A stretch of 64,000 nucleotides of DNA from Sphingopyxis sp. HIX (GCF_001468285.1 NZ_LNSB01000006.1:62001-126000); one strand, 5' to 3'. Shown: positions 52,267-61,557, counted from the first letter of the stretch. The notes: generated from the sequence alone by a model not told the origin. Numbers and translations: made by a program.

Positions 52267-53853
52267 ATGCACGCGGTCGAAGCCTTCGAACTCGTCCTCG
52301 CGCTGCTCGCGCTCGTCATCGCGCTCCACTGGCTCGCGATGAAGCTGCGCTGGCCGCCCGCGACCGCGCTGCTCGTCGGCGGCGGCGGGCTCGCCTTCAT
52401 CCCCGGCCTCCCCTCGATCACGCTCGACCCCGAGCTCGCATTGGTGCTCTTCCTGCCGCCGCTGCTGATGGACGGCGCCTATTATACCGCACTCGGGCGC
52501 TTCCGCCGCCACCTGCCCGGCATCCTCTCGCTCGCGGTCGGCGCGGTCGTGTTCACCACGCTCGTCGTCGGCGTGGTCGCGCATATGATCCTGCCCTCCT
52601 TGCCCTGGGCCGCGTGCTTCGCGCTCGGCGCGATCGTCTCGCCCCCCGACGCGGTGTCGGCGCGCGCGGTGCTGAAGGGCGTGCACCTCCCCCGCCGGCT
52701 CGAGGCGCTGCTCGAGGGCGAGAGCCTGCTCAACGACGCCACCGGCCTCATCCTCTTCCGCTTCGCCGTCGCCGCGACCCTCAGCGGCGTGTTCCACACC
52801 GGCGAGGCGGTGCAGAGCTTCGCCTTCGTCGCGATCGGCGGCGTCGTCGTCGGCGCGGTGGTCGCCAAGGCGTGGATCTTCGCCGCCAAGCGGCTGAACG
52901 ACCGCATGCTCGTCATGCTCGTCACCATCCTGCTGTGCTGGGCCGCCTATATCGCGGGCGAGGCGGTGCATGTGTCGGGCGTCATCGCCACCGTCACCGC
53001 GGGGCTCGCGATGGGCTGGTACCAGCACGAGATCCTGCCCGCCGAGGTGCGCCTGCGCGCCAATTCGGCGTGGTTCATCCTCGTCTTCGTGCTCGAGGCC
53101 TTGGTCTTCATCCTCATCGGCTTTTCGCTCCGCGACGCGATCGAGCGGATCGGCGGGATCGCGGCGATCCCGACATCGTGGGTCGTGATGATGGCCGCGG
53201 TCGTGCTCACCGTCACCGTCGCGCGCTTCGTCTGGGTCTTCGCGTCGGAGGCGGTGCTCGAAATCGCGGGCAAGCTCGGCCTCGAACGCGCCCGCCCGCT
53301 CGGCTGGCGGCAGGCGACCGTCCTGAGCTGGGCGGGCATGCGCGGCGTCGTCACGCTGGCGGTGCCGCTGACCCTGCCCACCGAAATGCCCGGGCGCGAC
53401 CTGATGCTGATCTGCGCCTTCGCGGTGATCTTCGTGACCGTCGTCGTGCAGGGGTCGAGCCTCGGCCTCCTGATCCGCAAGGTCCGGCCCGTCGACGCCG
53501 ACCCGCCCGCCAGGATGGCGCTGCCCGCCGCCGAAGGCGCGATGGCGCGCGCCCGCTCGGAGGTCGTCGAGCGCCTCGCCTATGACGAGGAGGGCACGCT
53601 GATCCACCCGATGATGCTCGAGGAGCATAGGAAGCGCATGCGCTTCATGGAGCGCTACACCGCCGAGCCCGTCGCCGCGATGGATGGCCTCCGCTCGCAT
53701 TTCGACGTGCTGCTGCAGGCGATCGCCGCCAGCCGCGCCGAGCTCATCCGCCTCCACCGCGCCGGGCTGATCGAGGACGCGGTGCTCCACGAACTCGAAC
53801 GCGACCTCGACATCGAGGAAATGGCGATGATGTTCCAGCGCGGCAGCGAATAG
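52267..53853 (+). CDS. Na+/H+ antiporter, CPA1 family (NhaP type)
   Basis: A 528-residue inner-membrane antiporter with about 12 hydrophobic segments in the first 400 residues. The ion-binding region ALGAIVSPPDAVSA and ESLLNDATGLILF motifs are the CPA1 hallmark, and the WAGMRGVVTLAVPL segment follows. The C-terminal ~120 residues are soluble, charged and helical, probably a regulatory tail. No partner genes; it stands alone and converges with the J-like gene 15 bases away. Confidence 0.93.
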   Translation: MHAVEAFELVLALLALVIALHWLAMKLRWPPATALLVGGGGLAFIPGLPSITLDPELALVLFLPPLLMDGAYYTALGRFRRHLPGILSLAVGAVVFTTLVVGVVAHMILPSLPWAACFALGAIVSPPDAVSARAVLKGVHLPRRLEALLEGESLLNDATGLILFRFAVAATLSGVFHTGEAVQSFAFVAIGGVVVGAVVAKAWIFAAKRLNDRMLVMLVTILLCWAAYIAGEAVHVSGVIATVTAGLAMGWYQHEILPAEVRLRANSAWFILVFVLEALVFILIGFSLRDAIERIGGIAAIPTSWVVMMAAVVLTVTVARFVWVFASEAVLEIAGKLGLERARPLGWRQATVLSWAGMRGVVTLAVPLTLPTEMPGRDLMLICAFAVIFVTVVVQGSSLGLLIRKVRPVDADPPARMALPAAEGAMARARSEVVERLAYDEEGTLIHPMMLEEHRKRMRFMERYTAEPVAAMDGLRSHFDVLLQAIAASRAELIRLHRAGLIEDAVLHELERDLDIEEMAMMFQRGSE

Positions 53854-53868
53854 CCGCCCCCGCCCCGA

Positions 53869-55584
53869 TCACGCCTTGACGAACAGCCGGTCGGCCAGCC
53901 GCCGCACCACCAGCGCCATCGCGAGCGGCAGCGGCACGATCGCCAGCCCCGCGACGAGCAGGACATAGGCGATCAGCCACTGCGTCGACAGCGGCGGGCG
54001 CCAGGCGTCGGCGGCGGCGTCCTGCGCCAGCAGGATGAACAGCCCCGCCGCGACCGCCAGCGCCACCGGCCGATCGGGCAAGGCCCCGAGCGCGATCCAC
54101 AGCAGCCCCGCCGCCGCGACGAGCAGCACGCCGCGCGCACCGGTCAGCACCCAGCGCGGCGCCGCCTCCCAGGTCTCGACCAGCCGCGGCCGCACCCAGT
54201 GCGCCGCCAGCATCGCGAGCACCGCGGGCACCACCGCCTGCCGCCAGTCCATCCGCCCCGCCGGCGCCTCGGTCAGCGCAAAGGTCGCGAGCAGCAGCGC
54301 CGCGATCAGCGGGTAACGCGCCGCGGCCAGCCCGCGCCAGAAGCCCCCGCGGGTGCCGGGCTCGGGCTCGGCGCCGCTTTCATGCGCCAGCAACAGCGCG
54401 CCGACGATCAGCCCCGCGGTGGTCCACGGCGTCGCCGGCGCCAGCAGCGCGATCGCCGGAATCGTCAGCAGCACGAAGAAAGCGGTGAGTTCGAGCGCGT
54501 CGAGCCGCGCCGAACCCGGCCTTCGCCACCGCCCCGCCGCGCGCTCGGCGAGCAGCCTTTCGAGCAGCAAAATCCCGCCCGCGGTGCCGGCCCACCAGCC
54601 CCATAACATCGGATCGGCGAGCGGCGCCTGCCGCGCGCGCCCCGCCATCGCCAGCGCGACGAGAAGGCCGGTGATCAGCGCGCCCCACGGGATGCGGATG
54701 TCGCGCGCTTCCTCCCACGCCTCGACGATATCGGGATCGAAGCGATAGGCGCCCTCGGGATAGAGCTGGCGCATCGCATCGAGGAATTCGCGCACGCGCC
54801 GCTTGCGCCGCCAGTCGCGCGCCCAATTGCCCGTCGGCGGCGTCTTCAGGTCCTCGATCAGCGTCTTCTTATAGCCGGTGCTGCCGCTCTCGATCCGCTG
54901 GAACCAGTTCTCGGCGGCGGCGCGGCGCCCGGCCTCGCTGATCGGCCAACCGGTACCCACCTGCTGCGCCCGCCGCGCCCAGCCATAATGCCAGCTCGCC
55001 AGCCGCAGCAGATAGGCCGCAGCGGCGCCGTGGTTCAGCGCGATATGCGCGAGGCGTTGCTCGACATCCTCGGCGGCATCGACCGTCTCGAGCGCGGGTT
55101 CGGCCCACAGCGCGCGCACCGCGCGGTCGATCGCGCGCTCGCGCCCCGCGTCGGCCGAGCGCAGCGCCGCCTCGAGATCGGCGAAATGCGCCGCGACGCG
55201 GTCGCGCCCCTGCCGCCAGGGGTTCGCGCGCTCGGGCAGCGGGACGACCGGCGCGGTGAAGGCGGCGCCCCCTATCTCGCCGAGCGCCCATAAGTCGGCG
55301 TCCATCGGCCCGCTGACCGCGGCCTCCGTTTCCGCGGCCCCGTCGGCCTCGTCGGCCTCCTTGTCCCGGTCGTCCTCGTCGTCCCAATCCTCGGCCGCGT
55401 CGGCCCCGATCCAGCGCGCCTCGCGCTGCGCCTGCTCGAACTGCTGCCGCAGCGCGATGAACTTCGCGGCCTCGGCCTCGACGTCGATTTCCTTCAATTT
55501 CTTCGCATAGGCGCGCTTGATCGCGCGCTCGTCGCCGGTGGGATCGATGCCGAGGCTGCTCCACGGCGGCCGGCGGCGGCTCAC
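53869..55584 (-). CDS. Membrane protein with divergent J-domain (DjlB/DjlC-like co-chaperone)
   Basis: A 571-residue protein. The N-terminal J-like segment (PWSSLGIDPTGDERAIKRAY) is followed by KKLKEIDVEAEA where canonical J-domains have HPD, so the Hsp70-activating tripeptide is missing. The C-terminal half has about eight or nine hydrophobic segments, so it is an inner-membrane protein. The start is a GTG at 55584 overlapping the HscC stop (GTGA). E. coli HscC also pairs with membrane J-proteins, so I infer a dedicated co-chaperone. Confidence 0.82.
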   Translation of the reverse strand: MSRRRPPWSSLGIDPTGDERAIKRAYAKKLKEIDVEAEAAKFIALRQQFEQAQREARWIGADAAEDWDDEDDRDKEADEADGAAETEAAVSGPMDADLWALGEIGGAAFTAPVVPLPERANPWRQGRDRVAAHFADLEAALRSADAGRERAIDRAVRALWAEPALETVDAAEDVEQRLAHIALNHGAAAAYLLRLASWHYGWARRAQQVGTGWPISEAGRRAAAENWFQRIESGSTGYKKTLIEDLKTPPTGNWARDWRRKRRVREFLDAMRQLYPEGAYRFDPDIVEAWEEARDIRIPWGALITGLLVALAMAGRARQAPLADPMLWGWWAGTAGGILLLERLLAERAAGRWRRPGSARLDALELTAFFVLLTIPAIALLAPATPWTTAGLIVGALLLAHESGAEPEPGTRGGFWRGLAAARYPLIAALLLATFALTEAPAGRMDWRQAVVPAVLAMLAAHWVRPRLVETWEAAPRWVLTGARGVLLVAAAGLLWIALGALPDRPVALAVAAGLFILLAQDAAADAWRPPLSTQWLIAYVLLVAGLAIVPLPLAMALVVRRLADRLFVKA

Positions 55585-57287
55585 AGGAACTGCTCGCCGT
55601 CCATGCCGTCGATCGCCTTGTCGAGCTCGGTGCGCGCCGTCTCGATCGCGCGCGGGTCCTGCCCCGCCAGCACGCTTTCGAACTGCGCGATCCATTCGCC
55701 GACGACCTGCCGCTCATAGCCCAGCCGGTTCTCGAACAGCTGGTTCGCGCGCGCCAGGGTCGCCGCATTCGCCGCCTCGTCGCGCGGATGGATCTTCAGC
55801 GCCTCCAGCGCCTTGCGCCGTTTCGCGAAATCGGCGTCGCTCTCGCGGTCCTCCTCGTCGCGGATCACCAGCTGGCGCCGCATGCCCGTGCCCGGCACCT
55901 CGACGTCGACCTCGAGCAGCCCCGACACGTCATAGGTGAAGCGCACGTCGATGCCGATATGCCCGCGGTGACCCTGCGGCAGCGGCACCTCGAGCTGCCC
56001 CAGCTTGACGTTCTGCGCGACGAAGCGCGATTCGCCCTGGTAGATGCCGAAGGTCACGCTCTGCTGCGCGGCGTCGAGCGGCGAATAGACCTCGCTGCGG
56101 CTCGCCGGGATCACCGTGTTGCGCTCGATGATCGGCGAGAAGAGCCCGGTTGTGATCTTGCCGGTCGCGTCGCGGTGCCCGGTATCGACCCCCAGGGTGA
56201 AGGGGCAGACGTCGGTCAGGCGGATCTCCTTCAGCGCCGCGTCGCGGCTCTTCAGCCCCGCCTGCACCGCCGCGCCCAAGGCAATCGCATGGTCGGGGTT
56301 GATCGTCGCGTTGGGAAAGCGCCCGAACATCCGCGTCACCGCGCGGCGCACCAGCGGCATGCGCGTCGCGCCGCCGACCATCACGATCTCCGACAGGCCC
56401 TCGGCGCGGACGTTGCCGTCGCGCAGCGCGCGCAGCACCGGGTCGCGCAGCCGGTCGATCAGCGGCTGCGCGCGCGCCTCGAAATCCTCGCCCGTCACCT
56501 CGCATTCATGCGCTTCGCCCTTCCACACGATCTGGAACGGCGCGCGGTCGCTCTCGCTCAGCGCGCGGCGCGTACGTTCGGCGGCGGCGCGCAGCACCTC
56601 GTCGAGCATCGCCGCCTCGCCCGATTTCGCCTTGAGCGCGTCACCCAGCGCATCCTTCGCCAGCGCGACGATCGCCGCGTTGAAATCCTCGCCGCCCAGC
56701 CGGTTGTCGCCCGCCGAGGCGCGCACCTCGATCACCCCGTCGAAAATCTCGACCAGCGACACGTCGAAGGTCCCGCCGCCGAGGTCGAACACGAGAAACG
56801 GCCGCTCCTCTTCCAGCTCGTGGATGCCATAGGCCAGCGCCGCCGCGGTCGGTTCGTTGATCAGCCGCTCGACATTGAGCCCCGCGAGCTCGCCCGCGCG
56901 CCGCGTCGCCTTGCGCTGGCGGTCGTTGAAATAGGCGGGCACGGTGACGATCGCGCCGGTCACCGCCTCGCCGAGGAACGCCTCGGCATCGGCCTTGAGC
57001 GACCGGAGCACCATCGCCGACAATTCCTCGGGGCGGTAACGCCGCTTGCCGAGCTTCGCCTCCTCGATCGTCCCCATCCGCCGCTTGAAGATCGTCGCGG
57101 TCGCCTCGGGGTGCGTCGCCTGCCGTTCGCGCGCCGCGAGCCCGACGAGCAAGGCGCCGTCGTCGCCGACGCTGACCGCCGAGGGGGTGAGCAGGTCGCC
57201 GAGCGCGTTGGGGATCAGCACCGGCGCGCCGTCCTGCCACACCGCCACCGCGCTGTTCGTCGTCCCCAGATCGATCCCCACCAGCAT
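55581..57287 (-). CDS. hscC: Hsp70-family chaperone HscC
   Basis: A 568-residue DnaK-type ATPase: phosphate-1 motif GIDLGTTNSAVAVW, VPAYFNDRQRKATR, phosphate-2 FDLGGGTFDVS, and adenosine motif VMVGGATRMP. It lacks the long C-terminal lid of DnaK (about 640 residues). The sequence follows E. coli HscC closely from memory (LIPNALGDLLTPS, SAGDNRLGGEDF). ATG 57287 is the domain start. Translation is coupled to the membrane J-like gene. HscC is a specialised chaperone without a well-defined client. Confidence 0.9.
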   Translation of the reverse strand: MLVGIDLGTTNSAVAVWQDGAPVLIPNALGDLLTPSAVSVGDDGALLVGLAARERQATHPEATATIFKRRMGTIEEAKLGKRRYRPEELSAMVLRSLKADAEAFLGEAVTGAIVTVPAYFNDRQRKATRRAGELAGLNVERLINEPTAAALAYGIHELEEERPFLVFDLGGGTFDVSLVEIFDGVIEVRASAGDNRLGGEDFNAAIVALAKDALGDALKAKSGEAAMLDEVLRAAAERTRRALSESDRAPFQIVWKGEAHECEVTGEDFEARAQPLIDRLRDPVLRALRDGNVRAEGLSEIVMVGGATRMPLVRRAVTRMFGRFPNATINPDHAIALGAAVQAGLKSRDAALKEIRLTDVCPFTLGVDTGHRDATGKITTGLFSPIIERNTVIPASRSEVYSPLDAAQQSVTFGIYQGESRFVAQNVKLGQLEVPLPQGHRGHIGIDVRFTYDVSGLLEVDVEVPGTGMRRQLVIRDEEDRESDADFAKRRKALEALKIHPRDEAANAATLARANQLFENRLGYERQVVGEWIAQFESVLAGQDPRAIETARTELDKAIDGMDGEQFL

Positions 57288-57774
57288 AAGTCTTTGTCCC
57301 CCAAGGCGCCCCTGCGCCGACCCCCGGTTAGAGGGCACCGCGGCGATTGGAAAGCGGCGCCACCACATCTTGTGCCGGCCCGAAAAATTTTTGTGCCGCG
57401 CCGCAGCCGCACCTCCCCAAGCGCAGCCCGCGGAAAGCCGTCACTTCGCCCTGTGAAGCGTGCCCGGATAGCGACGAAACGAATCGGAATAGCGACGAGT
57501 TGAGTCCTCAATCTGTCATTTACCGTCTTGCGTCTCTCCGCCGACGTGGCACTATGGATGGTGGGTAGACCGAGGGGGCACCCCAATAAATTGTATCTGG
57601 CCGAAAGTGGCGGATTTCCGCCGCCCATCCCATATGGGCGGAGGAAAGAGGCTGTTGCGCCCAAAAAACAGTGCCCCTGGACGTCGATAAAATGCTAAGA
57701 CTGGGGCTTCGCCCCGAGTCGAACAAGACAGGAACAAGGCGCGCTGCAGGCGCGCCGAATCGGGGGCGAATTGG
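57288..57774. other. Divergent region between hscC and nrdA with two leader hairpins
   Basis: Nearly 490 bases without a gene, containing the promoters of hscC (-) and nrdA (+). Two hairpins lie on the nrdA side: CCGCCCAT/ATGGGCGG at 57621-57641 and GGGGCTTCGCCCC within 57699-57720. I did not find a convincing NrdR box. Their place in the nrdA leader makes them possible attenuation or stability elements. Confidence 0.55.
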
Positions 57775-59727
57775 ATGGATTTTCGAGAGACCGACCGGGT
57801 GGAGACGAGCGACGTGGCGACGATGGAATTGGCGAAGAACGAGACCCCGGTGGCGCCGGAATCGGTTGGCGAATCGAAGGATGATTCGGCGCCCGCGGCG
57901 AAGCTCAACGACGTGGGCGAGCCCAAGGTGCACGCGCGTCGCTTCGCGATCGAGACCGTGCGTGACCGCGACGCGCTCCTGACCGACTTCGGCAAGGAAA
58001 CGCTCGAGGACCGCTACCTGCTGCCCGGCGAATCCTATCAGGACCTCTTCGCGCGCGTCGCCGACGCCTATGCCGACGACCAGGACCACGCGCAGCGCCT
58101 CTACGACTATATCTCGAAGCTGTGGTTCATGCCCGCCACCCCCGTGCTCTCGAACGGCGGCACCGGCCGCGGCCTGCCGATCAGCTGCTATCTGAACTCG
58201 GTCGACGACAGCCTCGAGGGCATCGTCGGCACCTGGAACGAGAATGTCTGGCTCGCCTCGCGCGGCGGCGGCATCGGCACCTATTGGGGCGCGGTGCGCG
58301 GCATCGGCGAACCCGTCGGCCTCAACGGCAAGACCAGCGGCATCATTCCCTTCGTCCGCGTGATGGACAGCCTCACCCTCGCGATCAGCCAGGGCAGCCT
58401 CCGCCGCGGCTCGGCCGCCTGCTATCTCGACATCTCGCACCCCGAGATCGAGGAATTCCTCGAGGTCCGCAAACCCTCGGGCGACTTCAACCGCAAGGCA
58501 TTGAACCTCCACCACGGCGTGCTGATCACCGACGAGTTCATGGAGGCCGTCCGCGACGGCGCCGAATTCAACCTCCGCTCGCCCAAGGACAACAGCGTCC
58601 GCGGCAGCGTCGACGCGCGCGGCCTGTTCCAGAAGCTCGTCGAGACGCGCCTCGCGACCGGCGAGCCCTACATCATCTTCATCGACCAGGTGAACCGCAT
58701 GATGCCCAAGCATCATCGCGACCTCGGGCTCAAGGTCACCACCTCGAACCTCTGCTCGGAAATCACGCTGCCGACCGGCCGCGACCATCTCGGCAACGAT
58801 CGCACCGCGGTCTGCTGCCTCTCGAGCCTCAACCTCGAAACCTGGGACGAGTGGAACGGCGACAAGCGCTTCATCGAAGACGTGATGCGCATGCTCGACA
58901 ACGTCCTCCAGGACTATATCGACCGCGCCCCGCCCGAAATGGCGCGCGCCAAATATAGCGCGTCGCGCGAACGCTCGGTCGGCCTCGGCGTCATGGGTTT
59001 CCACAGCTTCCTCCAGGCGCGCGGCCTGCCGTTCGAGGGCGCGATGGCGAAATCGTCGAACCTCCGCGTCTTCAAGCATATCCGCGCGCAGGTCGACGCC
59101 GCCTCGATGCTGCTCGCCAACGAGCGCGGCCCCTGCCCCGACGCCGCCGACCAGGGCGTGATGGAGCGCTTCAGCTGCAAGATGGCGATCGCGCCGACCG
59201 CGTCGATCAGCATCATCTGCGGCGGCACCAGCGCGTGCATCGAGCCGATCCCCGCGAACATCTACACGCACAAGACGCTCTCGGGCAGCTTCTCGATCCG
59301 CAACCCGCACCTCGAGGCTTTGCTCGTCGACAAGGCGAAGAACAGCGACGCGATCTGGAACTCGATCCTCGAGCGCGGCGGCAGCGTCCAGCACCTCGAC
59401 TTCCTGAGCCAGGACGAGAAGGACTGTTTCAAGACCAGCTTCGAGATCGACCAGCGCTGGCTGCTCGAACTCGCCGCCGACCGCACGCCCTATATCGACC
59501 AGGCCGCTTCGCTGAACCTGTTCATCCCGGCGGACGTCGAGAAATGGGACCTGCTCATGCTCCACTACCGCGCGTGGGAACTCGGCATCAAGTCGCTCTA
59601 TTATCTCCGCTCGAAATCGGTGCAGCGCGCCGGCTTCGCGGGCGGGGTCGAGGCCGACAACACCGCCGAGGCGCCGAAGTTCGAGCTGCAGACCACCGAC
59701 TACGACGAGTGTCTGGCCTGCCAATAA
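57775..59727 (+). CDS. nrdA: Ribonucleoside-diphosphate reductase, alpha subunit (class Ia)
   Basis: A 650-residue catalytic subunit that reduces ribonucleotides to deoxyribonucleotides. It shows the substrate-site NLCSEITLP, SLNLETW and the C-terminal redox pair CLAC ending in Q. It is shorter than E. coli NrdA and has no N-terminal ATP-cone; the first ~50 residues are acidic and low-complexity. ATG 57775 gives this length; ATG 57823 is an alternative. It lies 390 bases ahead of nrdB with a small gene and a repeat between. Confidence 0.93.
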   Translation: MDFRETDRVETSDVATMELAKNETPVAPESVGESKDDSAPAAKLNDVGEPKVHARRFAIETVRDRDALLTDFGKETLEDRYLLPGESYQDLFARVADAYADDQDHAQRLYDYISKLWFMPATPVLSNGGTGRGLPISCYLNSVDDSLEGIVGTWNENVWLASRGGGIGTYWGAVRGIGEPVGLNGKTSGIIPFVRVMDSLTLAISQGSLRRGSAACYLDISHPEIEEFLEVRKPSGDFNRKALNLHHGVLITDEFMEAVRDGAEFNLRSPKDNSVRGSVDARGLFQKLVETRLATGEPYIIFIDQVNRMMPKHHRDLGLKVTTSNLCSEITLPTGRDHLGNDRTAVCCLSSLNLETWDEWNGDKRFIEDVMRMLDNVLQDYIDRAPPEMARAKYSASRERSVGLGVMGFHSFLQARGLPFEGAMAKSSNLRVFKHIRAQVDAASMLLANERGPCPDAADQGVMERFSCKMAIAPTASISIICGGTSACIEPIPANIYTHKTLSGSFSIRNPHLEALLVDKAKNSDAIWNSILERGGSVQHLDFLSQDEKDCFKTSFEIDQRWLLELAADRTPYIDQAASLNLFIPADVEKWDLLMLHYRAWELGIKSLYYLRSKSVQRAGFAGGVEADNTAEAPKFELQTTDYDECLACQ

Positions 59728-59771
59728 ATGCTTCGATCAAAGTGGTACTTTGATCGAGTTGGAGAAAGACG

Positions 59772-60008
59772 ATGGGTATATTCGGTAATAGATATCCTAA
59801 TGGCATTGGCGGGATTGGTTCGGGAGCGCATCAGTATAGCGCGGCCGCAAACGCCATTAAGCAAGCTCTGGACCGGCGGAATGAACACAGCTCTGCTCGC
59901 ATGGCCTCCCTTGCTTCGCGCGCTATGCAAGCGCCGGAGACACTAACTCTCGCAGAAATCAGGTCGCTAGGCGCCTGCGTGCTAACGCAGGCTCCCGACC
60001 GCGGCTAA
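59772..60008 (+). CDS. Small hypothetical protein between nrdA and nrdB
   Basis: A 78-residue protein with ATG 59772 behind a good GGAGAAAG site, 44 bases after nrdA. N-terminus is Gly/Asn-rich (GNRYPNGIGGIGSG), the rest helical (LASRAMQAPETLTLAEIRSLG). Composition is less GC-rich than nrdA. The last codons contain the hairpin GCCTGCGT/ACGCAGGC (59973-59992), which suggests that a repeat forms its 3' end. Function unknown; it could be an inserted gene in the nrd operon. Confidence 0.55.
   Translation: MGIFGNRYPNGIGGIGSGAHQYSAAANAIKQALDRRNEHSSARMASLASRAMQAPETLTLAEIRSLGACVLTQAPDRG
59973..59992. repeat. Short hairpin overlapping the small gene's 3' end
   Basis: Perfect 8-base inverted repeat GCCTGCGT/ACGCAGGC with a GCTA loop, 16 bases before the longer palindrome at 60009. 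It is inside the coding end of the small protein and probably belongs to the same repeat cluster. Confidence 0.5.
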
Positions 60009-60088
60009 CTTGTTCCCCGGCGAAAGCCGGGGTCCAGAGCGGCCTTACGCCAAACCCGACTGGACCCCGGCTTTCGCCGGGGAACAAG
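60009..60088. repeat. Perfect 29-base inverted repeat between nrdA-side gene and nrdB
   Basis: Left arm 60009-60037 and right arm 60060-60088 are exact reverse complements (core TTCCCCGGCGAAAGCCGGGG), spaced by 22 bases. It lies 29 bases upstream of nrdB, inside the apparent nrd operon. The arms look like a widespread sphingomonad intergenic repeat. On RNA it would form a very stable stem just ahead of the nrdB start. Confidence 0.88.
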
Positions 60089-60117
60089 ATTGAGATCGAA
60101 TCCAAGGAAGTCCACCC

Positions 60118-61179
60118 ATGTCCCTTCTCGAAGCCCGCAAGACCTACAAGCCCTTCGAATATCCCTGGGCGTTCGATTTCTGGAAACGCCAGCAGCAGAT
60201 CCACTGGGTGCCCGAGGAAGTGCCGCTGGGCGAGGATTGCCGCGACTGGGCGCAGAAGATCTCGGACCACGAGCGCAACCTGCTCACCCAGATCTTCCGC
60301 TTCTTCACCCAGGCCGATATCGAGGTGCAGGATTGCTACCACGAAAAATACGGCCGCGTGTTCAAGCCGACCGAGATCAAGATGATGCTGACCGCGTTCA
60401 GCAACATGGAAACCGTGCATATCGCGGCGTACAGCCACCTGCTCGACACCATCGGCATGCCCGAGAGCGAATATGGCATGTTCCTCGAATATGACGAGAT
60501 GCGCGCCAAGCACGACTATATGGGCACTTTCGGGGTCGAGAGCGACGAGGATATCGCGCGCACCCTCGCGATGTTCGGCGGCTTCACCGAAGGGCTTCAG
60601 CTCTTCGCCAGCTTCGCGATGCTGATGAACTTCCCGCGCTTCAACAAGATGAAGGGCATGGGCCAGATCGTCAGCTGGTCGATCCGCGACGAGAGCCTGC
60701 ACTGCGAGGGCATCATCAAGCTGTTCCACACCTTCGTGAAGGAACGCGGCTGCCTGACCAAGGCGGTGAAGGAAGACATCATCGACACCTGCCAGAAGAC
60801 CGTGCGGCTCGAGGATGCGTTCATCGACCTCGCGTTCGAACAGGGCCCCGTCCCCGGCATGACGCCCAAGGAGATCAAGCGCTACATCCGCTACATCGCC
60901 GACTGGCGCCTGGGCCAGCTCGGTTTCCAGCCGATCTACATGATCGACGAGCACCCCCTCCCCTGGCTCGCCCCGCTCCTCAACGGCGTCGAGCACGCCA
61001 ACTTCTTCGAAACCCGCGCGACCGAATACAGCAAGGGCGCAACCCGCGGCGACTGGAACACCGTGTGGTCCAGCTTCGACAACCGCAAGAAGGCCAAGGC
61101 CAACGACGACGGCGCCGCGGCCGAAACCGACCCCGACGGCGAAGACATGTTCGCCAAGGCGGGGATCGCCGCCGAATAA
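60118..61179 (+). CDS. nrdB: Ribonucleoside-diphosphate reductase, beta subunit (class Ia)
   Basis: A 353-residue diiron radical subunit that delivers the tyrosyl radical to NrdA. By spacing to E. coli NrdB, iron ligands are Asp67, Glu98 and His101, and the radical tyrosine is Tyr105 (ETVHIAAYSHL); a second ligand set lies in the SIRDESLHCEG segment. The C-terminus (GEDMFAKAGIAAE) is the flexible tail that binds NrdA. Start ATG 60118. Confidence 0.95.
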   Translation: MSLLEARKTYKPFEYPWAFDFWKRQQQIHWVPEEVPLGEDCRDWAQKISDHERNLLTQIFRFFTQADIEVQDCYHEKYGRVFKPTEIKMMLTAFSNMETVHIAAYSHLLDTIGMPESEYGMFLEYDEMRAKHDYMGTFGVESDEDIARTLAMFGGFTEGLQLFASFAMLMNFPRFNKMKGMGQIVSWSIRDESLHCEGIIKLFHTFVKERGCLTKAVKEDIIDTCQKTVRLEDAFIDLAFEQGPVPGMTPKEIKRYIRYIADWRLGQLGFQPIYMIDEHPLPWLAPLLNGVEHANFFETRATEYSKGATRGDWNTVWSSFDNRKKAKANDDGAAAETDPDGEDMFAKAGIAAE

Positions 61180-61191
61180 GCGACCCCCAAA

Positions 61192-61213
61192 CCCCTCCCG
61201 CTCGCGGGAGGGG
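61192..61213. terminator. Hairpin 12 bases after nrdB
   Basis: Perfect 9-base stem CCCCTCCCG/CGGGAGGGG with a 4-base loop (CTCG). No U-tract follows, so it may be a factor-dependent terminator aid or part of a repeat cluster. Confidence 0.5.
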
Positions 61214-61319
61214 CAGCAAGACTTGGGAGCTTGCTCCCTAGTCGCCGCGGGGAGGGCAAGCGCTGCCGCGCCGAAAGCAGACGCCGCGAAACATCGCGCC
61301 GGCAAAACTCAACACCCCC

Positions 61320-61470
61320 CGTCATCCCCGCGAATGCGGGGATCCAGCTTTTTCCTTCTTCGCGCCTTTGCGCCTTTGCGTGAGATTTTTCTGGTTTCAC
61401 GCAAAGGCGCGAAGGCACGAAGATAAGGACAAGAGAAGAAAGCTGGATCCCCGCCTCCGCGGGGATGACG
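61320..61470. repeat. Long nested palindromic repeat (~150 bases)
   Basis: Outer arms start CGTCATCCCCGCG and end CGCGGGGATGACG, next GGATCCAGCTTTTT/GAAAGCTGGATCC, and an inner pair around CGCCTTTGCGTGAGA / TTTCACGCAAAGGCG. The two ends are related to the common sphingomonad CCCCGC/GCGGGG repeat. Probably a MITE-like or REP-type element inserted after nrdB. Confidence 0.82.
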
Positions 61471-61557
61471 AACGGTGGAAACCTTATCTCGCCCTGGGTC
61501 CCTCACCCCCACCCATCCCCCTTCACCCCGCGGCCGATCTCGACTATCCTACCCGGC

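Larger units (their letters stand above)
61180..61557. other. Gene-free, repeat-rich stretch after nrdB
   Basis: About 378 bases holding the hairpin at 61192-61213, a second hairpin (GGGAGCTTGCTCCC near 61225) and the long palindrome at 61320-61470. No gene is supported here. Confidence 0.65.

Noticed and set aside
51808..53790. 660-codon minus-strand frame opposite the Na+/H+ antiporter
   Set aside because: Composition is His/Arg/Asp-rich shadow coding; the + strand protein has CPA1 motifs and membrane segments.
57288..57774. Riboswitch or NrdR box in the nrdA leader
   Set aside because: No B12-box or NrdR-like repeat could be recognised; only two ordinary hairpins.
57520..59724. 734-codon minus-strand frame opposite nrdA
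   Set aside because: Antisense to a well-conserved ribonucleotide reductase gene; no motifs.
61320..61470. Possible CRISPR or tandem repeat
   Set aside because: Arms are inverted, not direct, and there are no regular spacers; it is a palindromic repeat.
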